Source of the DNA: Amia ocellicauda
Lineage: Eukaryota > Chordata > Actinopteri > Amiiformes > Amiidae
Assembly: GCF_036373705.1 (NCBI RefSeq)
Contig: NC_089856.1
Span: 12,926,501 to 12,990,500, forward strand
Reading direction: 5' to 3'
DNA: 64,000 nt
Shown: one piece after another, positions 47,893-60,194 of the stretch
Numbering within the stretch: position 1 is the stretch's first letter
Layout: each line of letters starts with the position of its first letter
Made by a program: the position numbers and the translations under genes
Notes under the pieces: model-generated
The model's input: only the letters and a program-made list of their open reading frames with translations
Told to the model about the DNA's origin: nothing
The model's database searches: none

Positions 47893-50515
47893 GTCATATA
47901 TTGATCATCTAATGAGTTGAATTAAGAAATAGAAAGTGAGTGTTAGTTGGAATGGAGACCAAATACTGCCCCTCCCCCCTCCAGGAACTGAGTTGTGAGA
48001 GCCCTGTTTGACTGAGTCATGCTGGCAGCACAGAGCTCAAGGTGCAACACTAACCTGCAGACACAACTGCCCCCCCACCCCCCGGGCCAGCCTATGAGCT
48101 CCTACTGCGCAGTCAGGTTGTGGGGCTGTCACGTCATGAGGCGGACAGGGTTTTTGTGACTTCAAACGAACTGGGAGAGTGAAGGACTGATAGACAACAG
48201 GGGCAGGGCGAGGGCAGGGTGGCAGGGTGAGGGCAGGGCGGATGGGGAAGAGCAGCATCTGAGGTGAAGTTCTGTTATACACTCAGACTGTGAGTGCAGG
48301 GAAGTCAGTGCATCACAGAACTTTGTCTCGGGAGCTCGGGAGCTGCAGAGCCTAGACTGACGCATGGACAAAGACAGACTGAGATAGACAGACAGACAGA
48401 CAGTACTCACACTGGGGTATTTACAGAGAGGAGTCAAACTGGGGTGTTTACAGACAGTACTCAGGATTGAGTTTGTGTGTGAGTGTGAGAGTGCGGGGGC
48501 ATCTGAAGCCTAAATGCTGTATTCTCTTTGCACAGGAACCTTCTCTGTACACGGTGAAGGCGGTTCTCATCCTGGACAACGATGGGGAGAGGCTGTACGC
48601 CAAGGTAACGGAGTCCTCTTGGCCTTTAAGAACAATCGGTGTATAGCCTCTCCCCTGTGCTGCTCACTCGCAGGGCCTCGCAGTCCTAAAAGCCCTTGAG
48701 AAGACGCCTCTGTTGAAGTGGATGGCTTAATTAACAGACTTGACTGATTGATTGATTGGTTGTGCCCGCAGTATTACGATGACACGTACCCCACGGTGAA
48801 GGAGCAGAAGGCCTTTGAGAAGAACATCTTCAACAAGACCCACCGCACTGACAGTAAGGCGTAGAAATCGAGAACTAGACATGGTCCCGGGCTAGAGAGT
48901 TTGATCACGCGTGAAAGTGCTCAGTCACACACTAGAACTGAATTCAGTAATCAATTTAAGATTGCATTTTGGTCCAGGCTAGAGATTAGAGCTCTAGGTA
49001 CACCTGGGCTTTCGTTAATGCTTGGGCTACATTTCTACATTTCCACCTGAAGGGTGTGGGTGTGGGCCTGGCATGGGGTTCCCACTTGTTTTGCCATAAA
49101 ACTGGAAAGGTAACTCACTGATGGAAAACAATGGGTTGCGTTGAAAAGTCTCTCCTGTCTGCGCTGCCCAGAAGTCTCAGTTTAGCATGAACAATGTAAT
49201 CTGCGATCAGTTAGGCTAATTAATCGCCATGTGTGTATGGACTGCAGAGTTGGATGTTCAAGGAAAATGTCATAGAAGCATTTTGCAGCTTTTTGCATCC
49301 CTTCCCCCACCCCCCCAGGTGAGATCGCTCTGCTAGAAGGATTGACGGTCGTCTACAAGAGCAACATTGACCTGTACTTCTATGTGATTGGCAGCTCACA
49401 CGAAAATGAGGTAATGGCCCGATCAAAGCCCAGTCTGCAGGGTGTGAGTGGGAGGCTCAAATGTAATGTATTGCTTATTTATTTTTTCCTTTGTTTCTTT
49501 ACTCCGTGGCACAGCTGATGCTCATGTCGGTGCTGAACTGCCTGTTTGACTCGCTCAGTCAGATGCTGAGGTAAGAGGCTGTCTTCTGAAGAAGGCGGGT
49601 GGGCTTTCTTCAGGAAGTACGAATAGTTGTGTTACTGTCATCATTACCGTTACATTAGTGTCTCTCCCTCCCTGTCTCTCGCTCTCCCTCTTGCTGTCCT
49701 TCTCTGTCTCCCTCGCAGGAAGAATGTGGAGAAGAGAGCCCTGCTGGAGAACATGGAGGGTCTGTTCCTGGCTGTGGATGAGATCGTGGATGGGGGGTGA
49801 GAGAGAGAGAAGGGAGACATACAGACATGTTGAGAGAAACTGATCTGGACACAGGGAGAGATCAAGATCCAGACCCTTACACACTTTCTCACTTTGTCTT
49901 TCACACTCAATCACTCATTCACACACACACAAAATATACCTTATAGAGAGAAAGATGGACACACAACTGCACAGATGCAAGCGGATGACCACTATTCTTG
50001 TTTTGTGAAAATCGTACCTGCCTGTGTCATTAATACCCCACCCGCCTCCTTCCTGCCCCTGTAGGGTGATCCTGGAGAGCGATCCCCAGCAGGTGGTGCA
50101 CCGCGTGGCCCTGAGGGTGAGGCTTCTGCACTGTCAATCAGTCATTTCATTATCTGACTAGGCCACAGAGCAGCCGCCTCATGGTCTGGCACCGCATGGG
50201 CCCGGCGGACTCTGCCTGCCCTTCCTGAGCCCTGTGTTTTGGAGTTGGTGGTTCTGCCCTGCCTCACTGCAGGGCTGCTCTTAGGCACAGTGCAGGCTGG
50301 AGGGAGAGATTGGAGGAAAGGAGGGAGGGAAAGAGAGTCACTGTGACTATATACAGATTGAGTGATGTGACTATATAGAGTGAGAGAGAGTGAGACTGAC
50401 TGTGGAGAGAGAGTGGAGTCTGAGGGAGAGCGTGAACGGGGTGAGACAGAGTGCCTTCTGCAGGGTATATCTCTCCTCTACAGACATATGGCTGAGGCTG
50501 TTGTGTGTGTAACAT

Positions 50516-50564
<49 letters not shown>

Positions 50565-51775
50565 CTTTCTATCCCTCTGTATTCCTCCCCCCCTCTCTCT
50601 CAGGGGGATGACGTGCCACTCACAGAGCAGACTGTCACTCAGGTGAGATCCCAACTCCGTCTGTGTGCCGCTGGTTTCCTTTTTTTTTTTTTTTTCTTTA
50701 ATTGTTTATTTGTATAGACAAATAGGATAAACTGTTGTTGGTCACAGGAGGGGGGGTTGAAAAGTAAACCCACCCCCCACCCCGCTTTACCCACACTCAG
50801 ACTCATTTTCCAAAGCTGGTAAATGTATGTAAGATCAGGAGTTTGAATTCAGTTGGGGATGGGGGACGGACTCTTTGCAAACCAATTTGTTGTGTCTATA
50901 TCAGTTACAATAACTCTTTAAAAAAAAAAACACAAGCATGCTTTCACATCTTGGAAAATCAGGCCCAAGGATTGATAGATGGATTTTGGAGGGTTAGAAC
51001 TACCCAGCCAGGCTACTGCAGCGCGCTGTGTCTCTGTGATCCTGCCGGCAGCATCTGGGTGGCAGCGGTTCAGAGCGCAATGAGCCACTGATCGCCTGGC
51101 TGCCTCTAACCCAGACCCCATACCCGGGACTAACCCCACAAATGAGCTCTGCACTGCCCGTGACTCTGAGATGCGACTCACGCTCTCTCTGGCACACACA
51201 CACGCCAACTCCTCCGTGCCGCTTGTCTCCTGAGTGCTGTACCGCCATGCCTCCACTGCAGCAGCAGGGCCGGGCGCTGCTGACTGCACTGCACATTTCG
51301 CTGGGTTCCAGAGCCATTTCTTTTCCTAGACAAGATTTTAATTTTTCTCCCCTCTTTCTCTTGTTGGCGTGTAAAGCACGATCGCTAATGATGGACGGCA
51401 GCTCCTCACACGGGCCAGCAGTCAGCGCGGCTCTCTGATTAACGGCCTCAATTTAGAGCCCTCTTGACAGGCTGCAGGTAGCCATTTTGAGCTTGTGATT
51501 GATTGGCCCAATCCAGGCCCCTGGTGCTCTGTTACGGGTTTGCCTCCCCGTACAGCGTATCCTAATGAGTCATTTATATGTATCGATATTTAATTTTTTT
51601 TAATTACGTGTGATCTCTAAAAGAAAGAAACAGTTACTCATCTTCCATCGTTCTCATCTGTTTTTAACCATCTTCAGTGGAATAAGTTTGTGTGTTTTCT
51701 AACCATGCTGTCCTCTGTCTCTCTCAGGTGCTCCAGTCCGCTAAAGAGCAGATCAAGTGGTCTCTGCTGCGATAG
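46621..51775 (+). CDS. copz1: Coatomer subunit zeta-1, 9 coding exons
   Basis: Zeta-COP is the small subunit of the COPI coat, paired with gamma-COP like the sigma adaptins, and acts in Golgi-to-ER and intra-Golgi vesicle traffic. Coding exons: 46621-46638, 48536-48604, 48772-48853, 49319-49410, 49515-49570, 49719-49796, 50065-50116, 50604-50642 and 51728-51775. They total 534 bases, 177 residues plus stop, the same length as human COPZ1. The product starts [15 protein letters not shown] (human [15 protein letters not shown]). Highly conserved blocks include [51 protein letters not shown] and the end [11 protein letters not shown]. The protein is a longin-like fold without a signal peptide or membrane segment. 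The exon 1 donor (CTG then GTATTG) is weak but is the only one that preserves the frame. COPZ1 rather than COPZ2 is supported by the lack of the COPZ2 N-terminal extension, by synteny and by mir-148b. Confidence 0.98.
47252..47518. mobile_element. Diverged hAT-type palindromic MITE in COPZ1 intron 1
   Basis: The left end CCAGTGCTTCCCGACCCTGG and the right end, ending GATCCCGGGACTACTGG, are approximate inverted repeats, with a TTAATTTAACAAATAATTG-like AT core. It belongs to the same broad family as 43199-43836. Confidence 0.55.
48245..48347 (+). ncRNA. mir148b: microRNA mir-148b precursor
   Basis: The hairpin lies in COPZ1 intron 1 on the coding strand, as in mammals. The 5' arm product region (48267-48288) begins AAGTTCTGTTATACACTC. 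The 3' arm (48305-48326) begins TCAGTGCATCACAGAACTTT, which carries the miR-148/152 family seed CAGTGCA and continues with the GTCTCG flank seen in human pre-mir-148b. The arms pair with a short loop (TGTGAGTGCAGGGAAG region). The GAGGTG just before the 5' arm is also conserved. MiR-148b represses many targets, including DNMT1 and HLA-G in mammals. Expression should follow COPZ1. Confidence 0.96.
50519..50560 (+). repeat. (CT)n microsatellite in COPZ1 intron 7
   Basis: About 42 bases of CT repeat roughly 45 bases before the exon 8 acceptor at 50602-50603; it extends the local pyrimidine tract. Confidence 0.9.
51430..51600 (+). other. Possible conserved element in COPZ1 intron 8
   Basis: Complex, non-repetitive sequence with GATTAACGGCCTCAATTTAG and ATCCTAATGAGTCATTTATA, inside an otherwise plain intron. 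It resembles conserved non-coding DNA, but no alignment was available. Confidence 0.25.
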
Positions 51776-52915
51776 GAGAGGAGCTGAAAGCAACGTGAGG
51801 GAGGAGTACAAACACACACACACACACTCACACAAATACACACACACACACACACACACACAGTGACAGACGCACACAGACGCTCCCATCTTGTGAATCT
51901 CTTTCCACCCGTCCCCGTCCCTCTGTCTCCGTGTCCAGCCCTCACCCCCAGGGCAGTGCTGACACATTCCACTTCCTCCACAGTCAGGCCAAACACCACA
52001 ATTGTGTTTTTAGTCTCGTACTGTTCTGTAAAGGAATTCATTAGCTCATGGAGTCGGAGAGGGAAGTGGCTTTGGATGCTGTAGCTAGCGTCTGGGGTGG
52101 GGGGGGGTGCAAGCAGAGATGTGGAGAGGAAAGAGATACGGGTCTCAATCTGACCAACAAAACTCATTGGACTGTAACTGCACTGAACTTGCCTGGTGCC
52201 TCCACCAATCAGCATCACCCAGGGACCTCAATGTACGTGACCTGAACCCCGCATTCCTGTTTGTCAAGGGTATGCAACAGTAGGCTGTTTTTATTGCGAC
52301 TGTATGTGGAATTGAATGAAATGGTGTGAGAGCTGATTGGCCGATGGACGTTCCCTTCATTGTCTTACCTGACAGGCTACCCTCCCCTCCCCTCTCATGA
52401 ATAATAATTAGACTCGTAATATGGGGAATCTGAGAATGGAAGCTGGTTTCCAATTGGGCTTCCTGCCCCTCTGATGAATATTCACATTCCAGTAGCTGCT
52501 CGGTTGGGTTTGGTTGATATTTTCTGTACGTGCCGGTGTAACTGTTGCCACTTGATTTCCCACCGCCCTGCCCGCTCTTAATCACGATCCTTAGGAATCA
52601 GTAGCAGACCGACAGCGATGCATCACTGTGTATTGCTTCAGTAGGGTTTTCATCAGATACTGTAGTGACGTACAGAGACAGTGAGCGGTGGAGACGACAC
52701 TGTGCATTTGTTTCTGTAACACACAAAGTCCCTGTGCCGGCTCTACATGCATTTATCAGATGGTTAAAAGACCGAAGCCCCCCAGGATGTCTCCTGTTCT
52801 CTGGACTGCTGTCTGTAACAGATGACTGCACTGAGTTGCGATGCACTGTACAATCTGTTGTGAAATGTTATCTTTCGTGCAGGTTCAAAATAAACCAAAA
52901 TAAATAAACAAAAAA
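51776..52915 (+). other. copz1: COPZ1 3' UTR and poly(A) signals
   Basis: After the stop codon the exon continues through a (CA)n tract (51811-51862) to overlapping AATAAA signals at 52889-52894 and 52899-52904. No further splice sites are needed. Blocks such as CTCATGAATAATAATTAGACTC (near 52397) look non-repetitive and may be conserved. Confidence 0.7.
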
Positions 52916-53579
52916 AATCTTTAAAATGGCCAGTGCTTCTGCTCGCGTTTATTCTTTTAACACAACCGGTGTTTTAGGCTGGTCTTGTTGGCCATGTGCC
53001 GGTACTCCAACCCACCGTGCTGCTATGTTGGGTAACTGATCATTATGATTTAGTTATGTAGCAGGTGCTTTATCTCAGGTATTAAGCATTAACCCATGAC
53101 GCTCTCCACATCCACAACATGTGAAGGGTTGCAGTTAGCTGTTATCTGCTTTTGTACCTATTACCAGCCTGTCTGTTTGGCCCCCCGAACTGCGGGGACT
53201 AAAGACCACCTCAACTCCGCAAAGCTTAGGCAATGGCTCCACCTGGTGGTCGAGAGGGGAAAACGCACGTAAAAGATAATTCTGTGTTTAGTTGACAGAT
53301 GGAGGGGGCTCAGTCACGATTCATCAATCAATGAAATTGATCACTGATAGGTTGTAAACGTTCTGCTGAAGTTAGAACGACTTTACAGGTGCTCATAAGT
53401 CTTACTTCAGATACGTATATTTATAAAGAAGATCCCAGAAACGATAGGGGAATTATATTAGAATATTTGCTGAAGTGACTTGTAGAAGACACGCTGTAGA
53501 TCGTAACAGGTGCAGAATCTAAGGGGTGGGGTGGGGGGTTCACCCAGCTGTGGATTGCTAAGAACTGGTGATGTACGTA

Positions 53580-53809
53580 CAGCCCCGGAAAAAATTTACA
53601 GACCACTGCAATTATTTCTTAAATCAGCATCTCTACATGTATGGCAGCCATTCCATTCCATTCATAGTTTTATTTGAAAATTGGGAGAAATGTTTTCAGT
53701 AGTTTATAGAATAAGACAAAAATGTTAATTTTACCCAAACACATACCTATAAATAGTAAAACCAGAGAAACTGATAATTATGCAGTGGTCTCATTTTTTT
53801 TCAGAGCTG
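53580..53809. mobile_element. Complete Tc1/mariner-type MITE, 230 bp
   Basis: Terminal inverted repeats CAGCCCCGGAAAAAATTTAC and TCATTTTTTTTCAGAGCTG, followed inward by AGACCACTGCA and TGCAGTGGTCT, are flanked by TA on both sides (53578-53579 and 53810-53811). This is the TA target duplication of Tc1/mariner elements. There is no transposase frame. A broken copy lies at 2715-2797. Confidence 0.88.
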
Positions 53810-54239
53810 TATATATAGATAGGGAGGTAGGAAAGATACATAGATACAGATTTAGATATAGATATATGTTAGATTAATATTTCCAAAGCCCAGTCACTAT
53901 GTGCTGCTATTCGACCTCACTACTACAATGTTAACAGTGCAGTCTGAGTGCTATCATCTGTCTCTGTGTGCCCTCTGGCGGTATGGGGTGAGAGCTACAC
54001 AACTGTACAATATGATTCCCATAAACAGATTGAACGTGCTGTTGCAGACTTAAAAATAAAATTGAATTTATTTTAAGTGTCGTTTTGTAACATTATAAAC
54101 CAGAATTACTGTAGTTGTAATATAGCAGCTTATTCTGCTGAGCTGTTCAGCACTCCAGTAATTTTGCACTTTCTAAAACAATGCTTCATTATTCTCCTGC
54201 TTACATATACATGGTTAGATCTGTTGTTTCACTGTGATT

Positions 54240-54445
54240 TCTCCTATGCCCCTTAGCCCTTATCTAAGACTTCACTGCATCATGAATCAGGATGTATACT
54301 TTGTATTCTTTATTGACTGTACTTTTGCACTTTTGTAATTCTTAAATTGCACGTTGTATTGATTTGTATTACTGCACTTTTGTAATTCTGGATTAACCTT
54401 TAAGTCGCCCTGTATAAGGGCATCTGCCAATAAGTACATAAAAAA
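54240..54445. mobile_element. SINE-like element, reverse orientation tail
   Basis: The stretch repeats TTGCACTTTTGTAATTCT and ends in TAAGTCGCCCTGTATAAGGGCATCTGCCAATAA. The latter is the reverse complement of the AGCAGATGCCCTTATCCAG core seen at 63538 and 37130. Such tails are widespread in ray-finned fish genomes. Confidence 0.6.
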
Positions 54446-56222
54446 ATAATCAACCTCATGCTTTTTTGATAAATACCTAAACATATTCTCCAATTTGTAG
54501 TCTTTATATCAGTGTTCATCATCTGTCGCTGTATTGTATGGAAAGCATGCCCTTTTAGACCTACCTAACGTTATAGGCAGAATTTAATAGGCACCTTAAA
54601 CAATCGCAAAGGTGTTATAAGGAAGAAGAAAATGTTGACTTCTCGTATGTGAGTGTGCATCTGAGAGACCTCGGAGAAGAAAATCATGATTGTCTAGCGC
54701 GTGGAGGTCAGGCCTGGGTCACGCACATGCACACGCCCAAGACGACACCCGCCTGTCTACTGTGCACGTGGGAACGTGTCTTGAGTATGAAGAGGTCCTC
54801 TGTAATTATTCTTAGTAATATTATTAATATTAGTAGTAGTAATTTCATAGTCTTTAATAATAATTTAGCATCAATAGTAATGAAAAACAAGTGTAGAAGC
54901 GCCTGGAGGCCATTCCAGACCACAGGATTTCAGAGGCCAAAGCAAAACAAAAACACTCCTGTACCCCCCATTAAAAAAATTATTAGTTGGTTGCTTTCAC
55001 ATAGGCGAAGACGAGGGCATTTGCGAGCTGTGTGCCGTGTCTCCGGAGAGACAAGTGTGAAGGTAAATCTTGAAACCGTGTAAAATGAAACCCATTTCTC
55101 CAACAGTACCTATAGTTGTGTGATAAAAGAAGATGCATTCCAATGGAAGCCAGTGAGACATAATTAATGGTAAATAAGTGTAGGAAACGTAAAAAAATTT
55201 AATGACTCCCATTCCCACTGCAGCAACTCATCCCAGGTGGGCCCCAGTCACTGTAGGCCGCAATAACTTGACATTGCAATCCATGTGTTATGTTGCGGCT
55301 GTCTCAGTAGCCACTCCAGTTCAACTGCAATAAGTAATCATAAAGAGAGCAACATGTTAAGCCCTGGCTAATTAGTGTATAGTGTTATTCAACTGGAAAA
55401 ACAAATACATAAACCCATACATTAAACTGATTGAGTGCTTGTGAATCCATGTCGGACAGCTTGGCTTTGTGCCACAGAGCAGTAGTTCAGCTCAGAGGAC
55501 CCAGGAGAGTCGGAGACGGCAAGGCCTGGAGGGTTAGCGAGCTGGTAGGACTGTCTTACCTCTCTGATTTATCCTCTCGGGTTTTGTGTCCTATCCGTTC
55601 ATCCTTCAATACAGGGGGGTAGGGGGTAGGGTCGGGGGCGGAGTGTGAAGGATTTGAAGGAGAAAACTGTCTTCGGAGAAAGGTGAGGCACTGCATAAAG
55701 CACCCAAGCAAATATTATGAAGATTGGGTCCTTGTGTGTCCTGTAATGTAAAAAAAAAAAAAAGATATATATACATAATAAACTGCTGCAATATCCCGAG
55801 ATCAGTGTTATAAAAGGGAATTGGAATGCTAGGTGGGTGTGCGAGTGGGGAAAGGGTTAAATTTCTCTGCGACGCTGCTGATCCCATTAAAACCACCGGC
55901 ACCTTTGGGCGATGTAGCTCTCGTTCCTTCTGCGCGATCCGCTTACCAGCTAATTATCCGAGAAGGGCGATAAAAAGAGAGGGAGAGAGTGCTGAGCAGA
56001 AAAAAAAAATCTAAAAAGGTAATTTATATTAATTATACAGGAATGAGTATAATAGTCCAAAACGCCACACGTGTGACACGCTGTACAAAACGCGCCGTAA
56101 AAGTGTCAGGGGCATGTGTGCTGCGAGCAGGTAATTGATGCGTGTGTACAGTGCATTACAGTCTGTGTGTGTGTGTGTTTGCGATCGGTCTATAAATTAT
56201 CATTGATGAGCTTTCAGGGCGA

Positions 56223-56260
<38 letters not shown>

Positions 56261-56570
56261 CAGGCCAGAAGAATTGTGTTTGTCTCTGGAGAATCCCGGT
56301 GGCTCTTCAGACACTTGGGTGCTTTCTATATAGTTTTTGTCCATTTCAATATATAATCTTCAGTCATTGAAACAGACACCTTTATCAATAGTGACCCTTT
56401 GCAGCAGAGTAAAAAGAGCTACATAATAAAGCTATAATTGGTTGTCATTTAGCACATGCTTTTATCTAAGCCAATATAGAGACCATGTGCTGAGCTATTC
56501 TTATGCTGTACTGTACTGCTGCTGCAGAATAACTGACTGTATTGTATTGTACTGTACTGCTGCAGCAGAG

Positions 56571-56825
56571 TCACTGACCAGACTGGACTGCTACAGAGAC
56601 ACTGACTGGACTGGGCTGGACTGTCCTGCTATAGAGAAACTGACTGGACTGGGCTGGACTGTCCTTCTGCAGAGACACTGACTGGACTGTCCTGCTGCAA
56701 AGACACTGACTGGACTGGACTGGACTGTCCTTCTGCAGAGACACTGACTGGACTGTCCTTCTGCAGAGACACTGCCTGGACTGGACTGTCCTGTCCTGCC
56801 TGCACAGCCACTGACTGGACTGTAC
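56571..56825. repeat. Minisatellite with GACACTGACTGGACTGTCC units
   Basis: Repeated ACTGACTGGACTG and CTTCTGCAGAGACACTGAC motifs in imperfect tandem, about 30-45 bases per cycle. Open frames on the minus strand come from the repeat. Confidence 0.85.
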
Positions 56826-58638
56826 CGTTATAGAACAGGTAAACAATTGGTTAAGGTGAGCCTCTTGTTTGACACAAGCCTCATGAGAGCAAGAAAGAGA
56901 GGGAGGGAGAGATCTGTCTCCAATTTACATCTGAAGCGGGAGACTAGTCCACTGGTGACCGCAGCCCCACTGCATCTCTGGCTGAAGATGAAGACCATCA
57001 CCACTTCATTCATCTGACTGCGTCCCTGACCCCTTGCCTTGGATCTTCACTCAGGCATGGCTTTAAAAAAATACAAGTACATAGCACTATAAAAAAAGAC
57101 CCTATATCACCCAGCTCTCGAGGTCTCCATCCTACAGAGTCCTCTCTGGGTGCTGCTGCCCATGGCCTTGAGTGACAGCTTTTCCTTTCCAATGTCAGAA
57201 TACAATCAAATGCGCCGGTGCCGGAGCTGTTCAATAAGGGTATTAATTGATTGATTCATTGATGTAATTGATTCATATAGTATATTCTTACAGTGTTTGC
57301 TATCACATGACCGGTATGTGGGGGAGAGATAACGTGCAGACAGATGAGATCAGGAGGGGGGGTTATTTACAGCTTGCTGGAGTGGCACAGGAAGACATAA
57401 ATCTCCATTAAGAGAGAGAGAGAGGGAAAGAGAGAGAGGGAGGTGGGGGGCTGGGTGGTATAGAACCAGGAGATACTCGCAGTAGCCCCCAGTTGCCTTG
57501 ACACCCCTCTTTTCCCTCTATCTGTGTGGGTACAGTAGGGGATAGAAGGGGTGAGTTGAAAACCTCAGTATAAAGGGAAAATCTAAATAATAAATATATG
57601 TATAGATATAATAAAAATGAAAGGAAAATTACAATCAGGGTGTCGGCCTCAGATCTGGTGTCCGGGCTGTTTTCCAGTCGAATCCTGAGTCCCGCATTGT
57701 CCATTCCTTTTTAATACGTTTTTGAAATCTACAACCTCAAAAATGAAACCCAAGTCTGTCTATATTTATAAAAAAAGAACAAAATCACTTTATATAAATA
57801 ACAGTGTGGCTTCTGTATGTATTGTCCTATTTTTGCCCCCCCACCCATACATTCAATTACGTTTCTCATATTTAAAATCCTAAATTACAGAATAATATCT
57901 TGGCAAATGATTGGTAACGGGGAGGTTAACTGCAGTCTCAGATCCAGACAGGAATGCTCTTTGGCTTACCTTTTCATCAGGGTTAGTTTTTAGAGTTGTA
58001 TTTGGACTGTTTTAGCTACACTGGAATTAATTTAATGGTTTAAATAAAGATTAAGATTTGCCAGTAAAATGGGACTTCTCTTTGAATCAGGGCTGTATTT
58101 CTACTGAGTTTAGTAACATGTGTAGGTGCTTATTGGTGATAGTTTGAGTTTGTGGTGTTGGCTTTCATCAGTGTCCTCTGGCTACTGTTTGGAGTAATAG
58201 GACAGATATGATACTGGTGTAATACAACGGTGTGTAATATCAAGTAATTCAGTTTGGCGATACAATGCAATATTACTGATCAGAATAGATTCAGAAACTT
58301 ATTGAGAAAGAAATTGTAACCCTGTATTATTATTATTTTTATTTTAAGAACACTGAATAAGAAACTACATTGACATAGAATATATGAAATCATGAATGCA
58401 TGTTACAGTATTTCAGCATTGCCATGCTGAAATAGTGCATGATTTGTAAATAATAATAATAATATGTAGTCCGTGCTTTTGTTCGTAGTACTAGTGTTTG
58501 GTATCGTTGAAGTCAGAACAATCTGCGCTCTTATTCTGTATACACTTCCCGGTGTGTTTAATAGTGGCTTATTGATGTAGAAAAACATTCAGTTTCCTTA
58601 TTTGCTGTTCTCTGTCTACGCTCTCACACCTCCTCCCT

Positions 58639-58675
<37 letters not shown>

Positions 58676-58689
58676 CCCCTCTTCTCCGG
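56826..58689. other. Intergenic DNA, nothing recognised
   Basis: Mostly plain AT-rich sequence, with a GA tract near 57411-57440 and a (CT)n run at 58642-58672. No exon or complete mobile element was seen. Confidence 0.5.
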
Positions 58690-58910
58690 GCGGATTCCCC
58701 AGCGGCCGTTAACAGACTGCGCTTCTGACAGATTTACCGCCGCCGCCTCGCCATTGGCCGTTGCTCTGACAGCTGTGATTTAATGGCCACTCCTGATTGG
58801 CCAGGGCAGTGACAGGCTAATTTATGGGTTCGCTGTGATTGGGCACCGGCCGCCTTTGATGTGAATTACGGCCCTGTCGCTGATAGGACGCAGAAACGGT
58901 GTCAGGTTAC
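58690..58910. promoter_or_regulatory. GC-rich block with three evenly spaced inverted CCAAT boxes
   Basis: ATTGG occurs at 58753-58757, 58796-58800 and 58838-58842, spaced 43 and 42 bases, in sequence with GCCGCCGCC and CACCGGCCGCC. Regular CCAAT spacing is typical of NF-Y-bound promoters. No coding exon follows on either strand in this window, so the gene served, if any, is unknown. Confidence 0.4.
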
Positions 58911-59025
58911 AGTCGTAAAAACCTATCCCATAGGGAGATTGGGAGAGGAGTGGGGGCTGTCAGGATAACGGTGTGTGTGTGTGTGTGTGTGTTTGGGGGG
59001 AGGTTACCGCGGCCTTGACGTCATA

Positions 59026-59056
<31 letters not shown>

Positions 59057-60149
59057 CTTTGATTTAAAGCTGCAGTATCTTTCAACTGCATATAATTCTC
59101 CTCTGAAATTGCTTTCCTAGAAATGCAACTCTCACTCTCTCTCTATTTCACCCCTCCTCTCTCTCTCTCTCTGTCTCAGACACTTCACCCGAGACGTACC
59201 ACACTCCTGTTTTACAGTTGTTATGGCATTATAAATCCCCCCCCCTTCAATCGTAAACAAATGCGCAGCCCACTTTGTCAATAGATAGCTGCTGCTGCTT
59301 TTGTTCAATGGCATAAATATCCAGATAAGAGGGAAGGAAACTCCACAGCAGGAACACAGAAATGTAGTGCCTCCGCCCCCCCCCCACCACCATCCCAGCC
59401 TGCTGTGTCCTGCAGTTCAGATTTCATCTGCATCTCTCTGCCTCTCTAATCACTGTGATTGTAGTCATTATTTAGTTAACTGGACCCATTTAGCATTTTT
59501 CTCCTGTAGGTTAAAATCTGGGAATGATTTATGATTGTAAAGCAAAAAAGATCCAAATAACAAGAAAAATAGAAAGGAACACCTAAGCAAGAGTATTATC
59601 AACAATAATGAAGTATTTTTAAATATGATTAATAACAATAAGTATTATTTTATTCATTCCCAACATCCGTAAATATAATAATATATTGATCATGATAATG
59701 TTGTTGTGGTTATTATTATTATTTATTTATTTTTATTATGTATGTTCTTTGCTATGTATTTCATGGTTCCCTCTTTCCACGGAGTCTGTGAAAAGGGATA
59801 TAGGTTTTACACATGCAGCGGCGTGTGTGAGGATGCGCTGTAAACATCTTGGGTCAGCCAGCGTGATGTTGGAAATACAGGCAGGTGCTCACAGCACCGC
59901 CACCACCAGAGCAGTGCAGAACCACAGCACAGAGTGCCTCCTCTGGGGCGGTGCAGGAGTGGCACAGTGCTCCTCCGGTGTGCGGTGTGGCACGAGGTGA
60001 GGAGGCTGAGAGGCTGAGAGTGGTGGGGGTGACAGGAGGGGTGACTTGTCTTTACGATTTCCAGACATTTGTCACCCAGTCTGCATGCTGCACCGTAAAT
60101 CCCACTCTGGGTGGCTGAATGGAACCTGGAAGTGCTAATGGAGATGAAA

Positions 60150-60194
<45 letters not shown>

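Larger units (their letters stand above)
52916..56440. other. Intergenic DNA downstream of COPZ1
   Basis: Apart from the two mobile elements at 53580 and 54240, I see no gene. A block at about 55850-55980 (with CATTAAAACCACCGGCACC and CAGCTAATTATCCGAG) is complex and could be regulatory. Confidence 0.45.

Noticed and set aside
58690-58910. Promoter of ZNF385A, a gene beyond COPZ1 in human
   Set aside because: In human that gene runs toward COPZ1, and no matching coding exons lie between 52.9 and 58.7 kb here.
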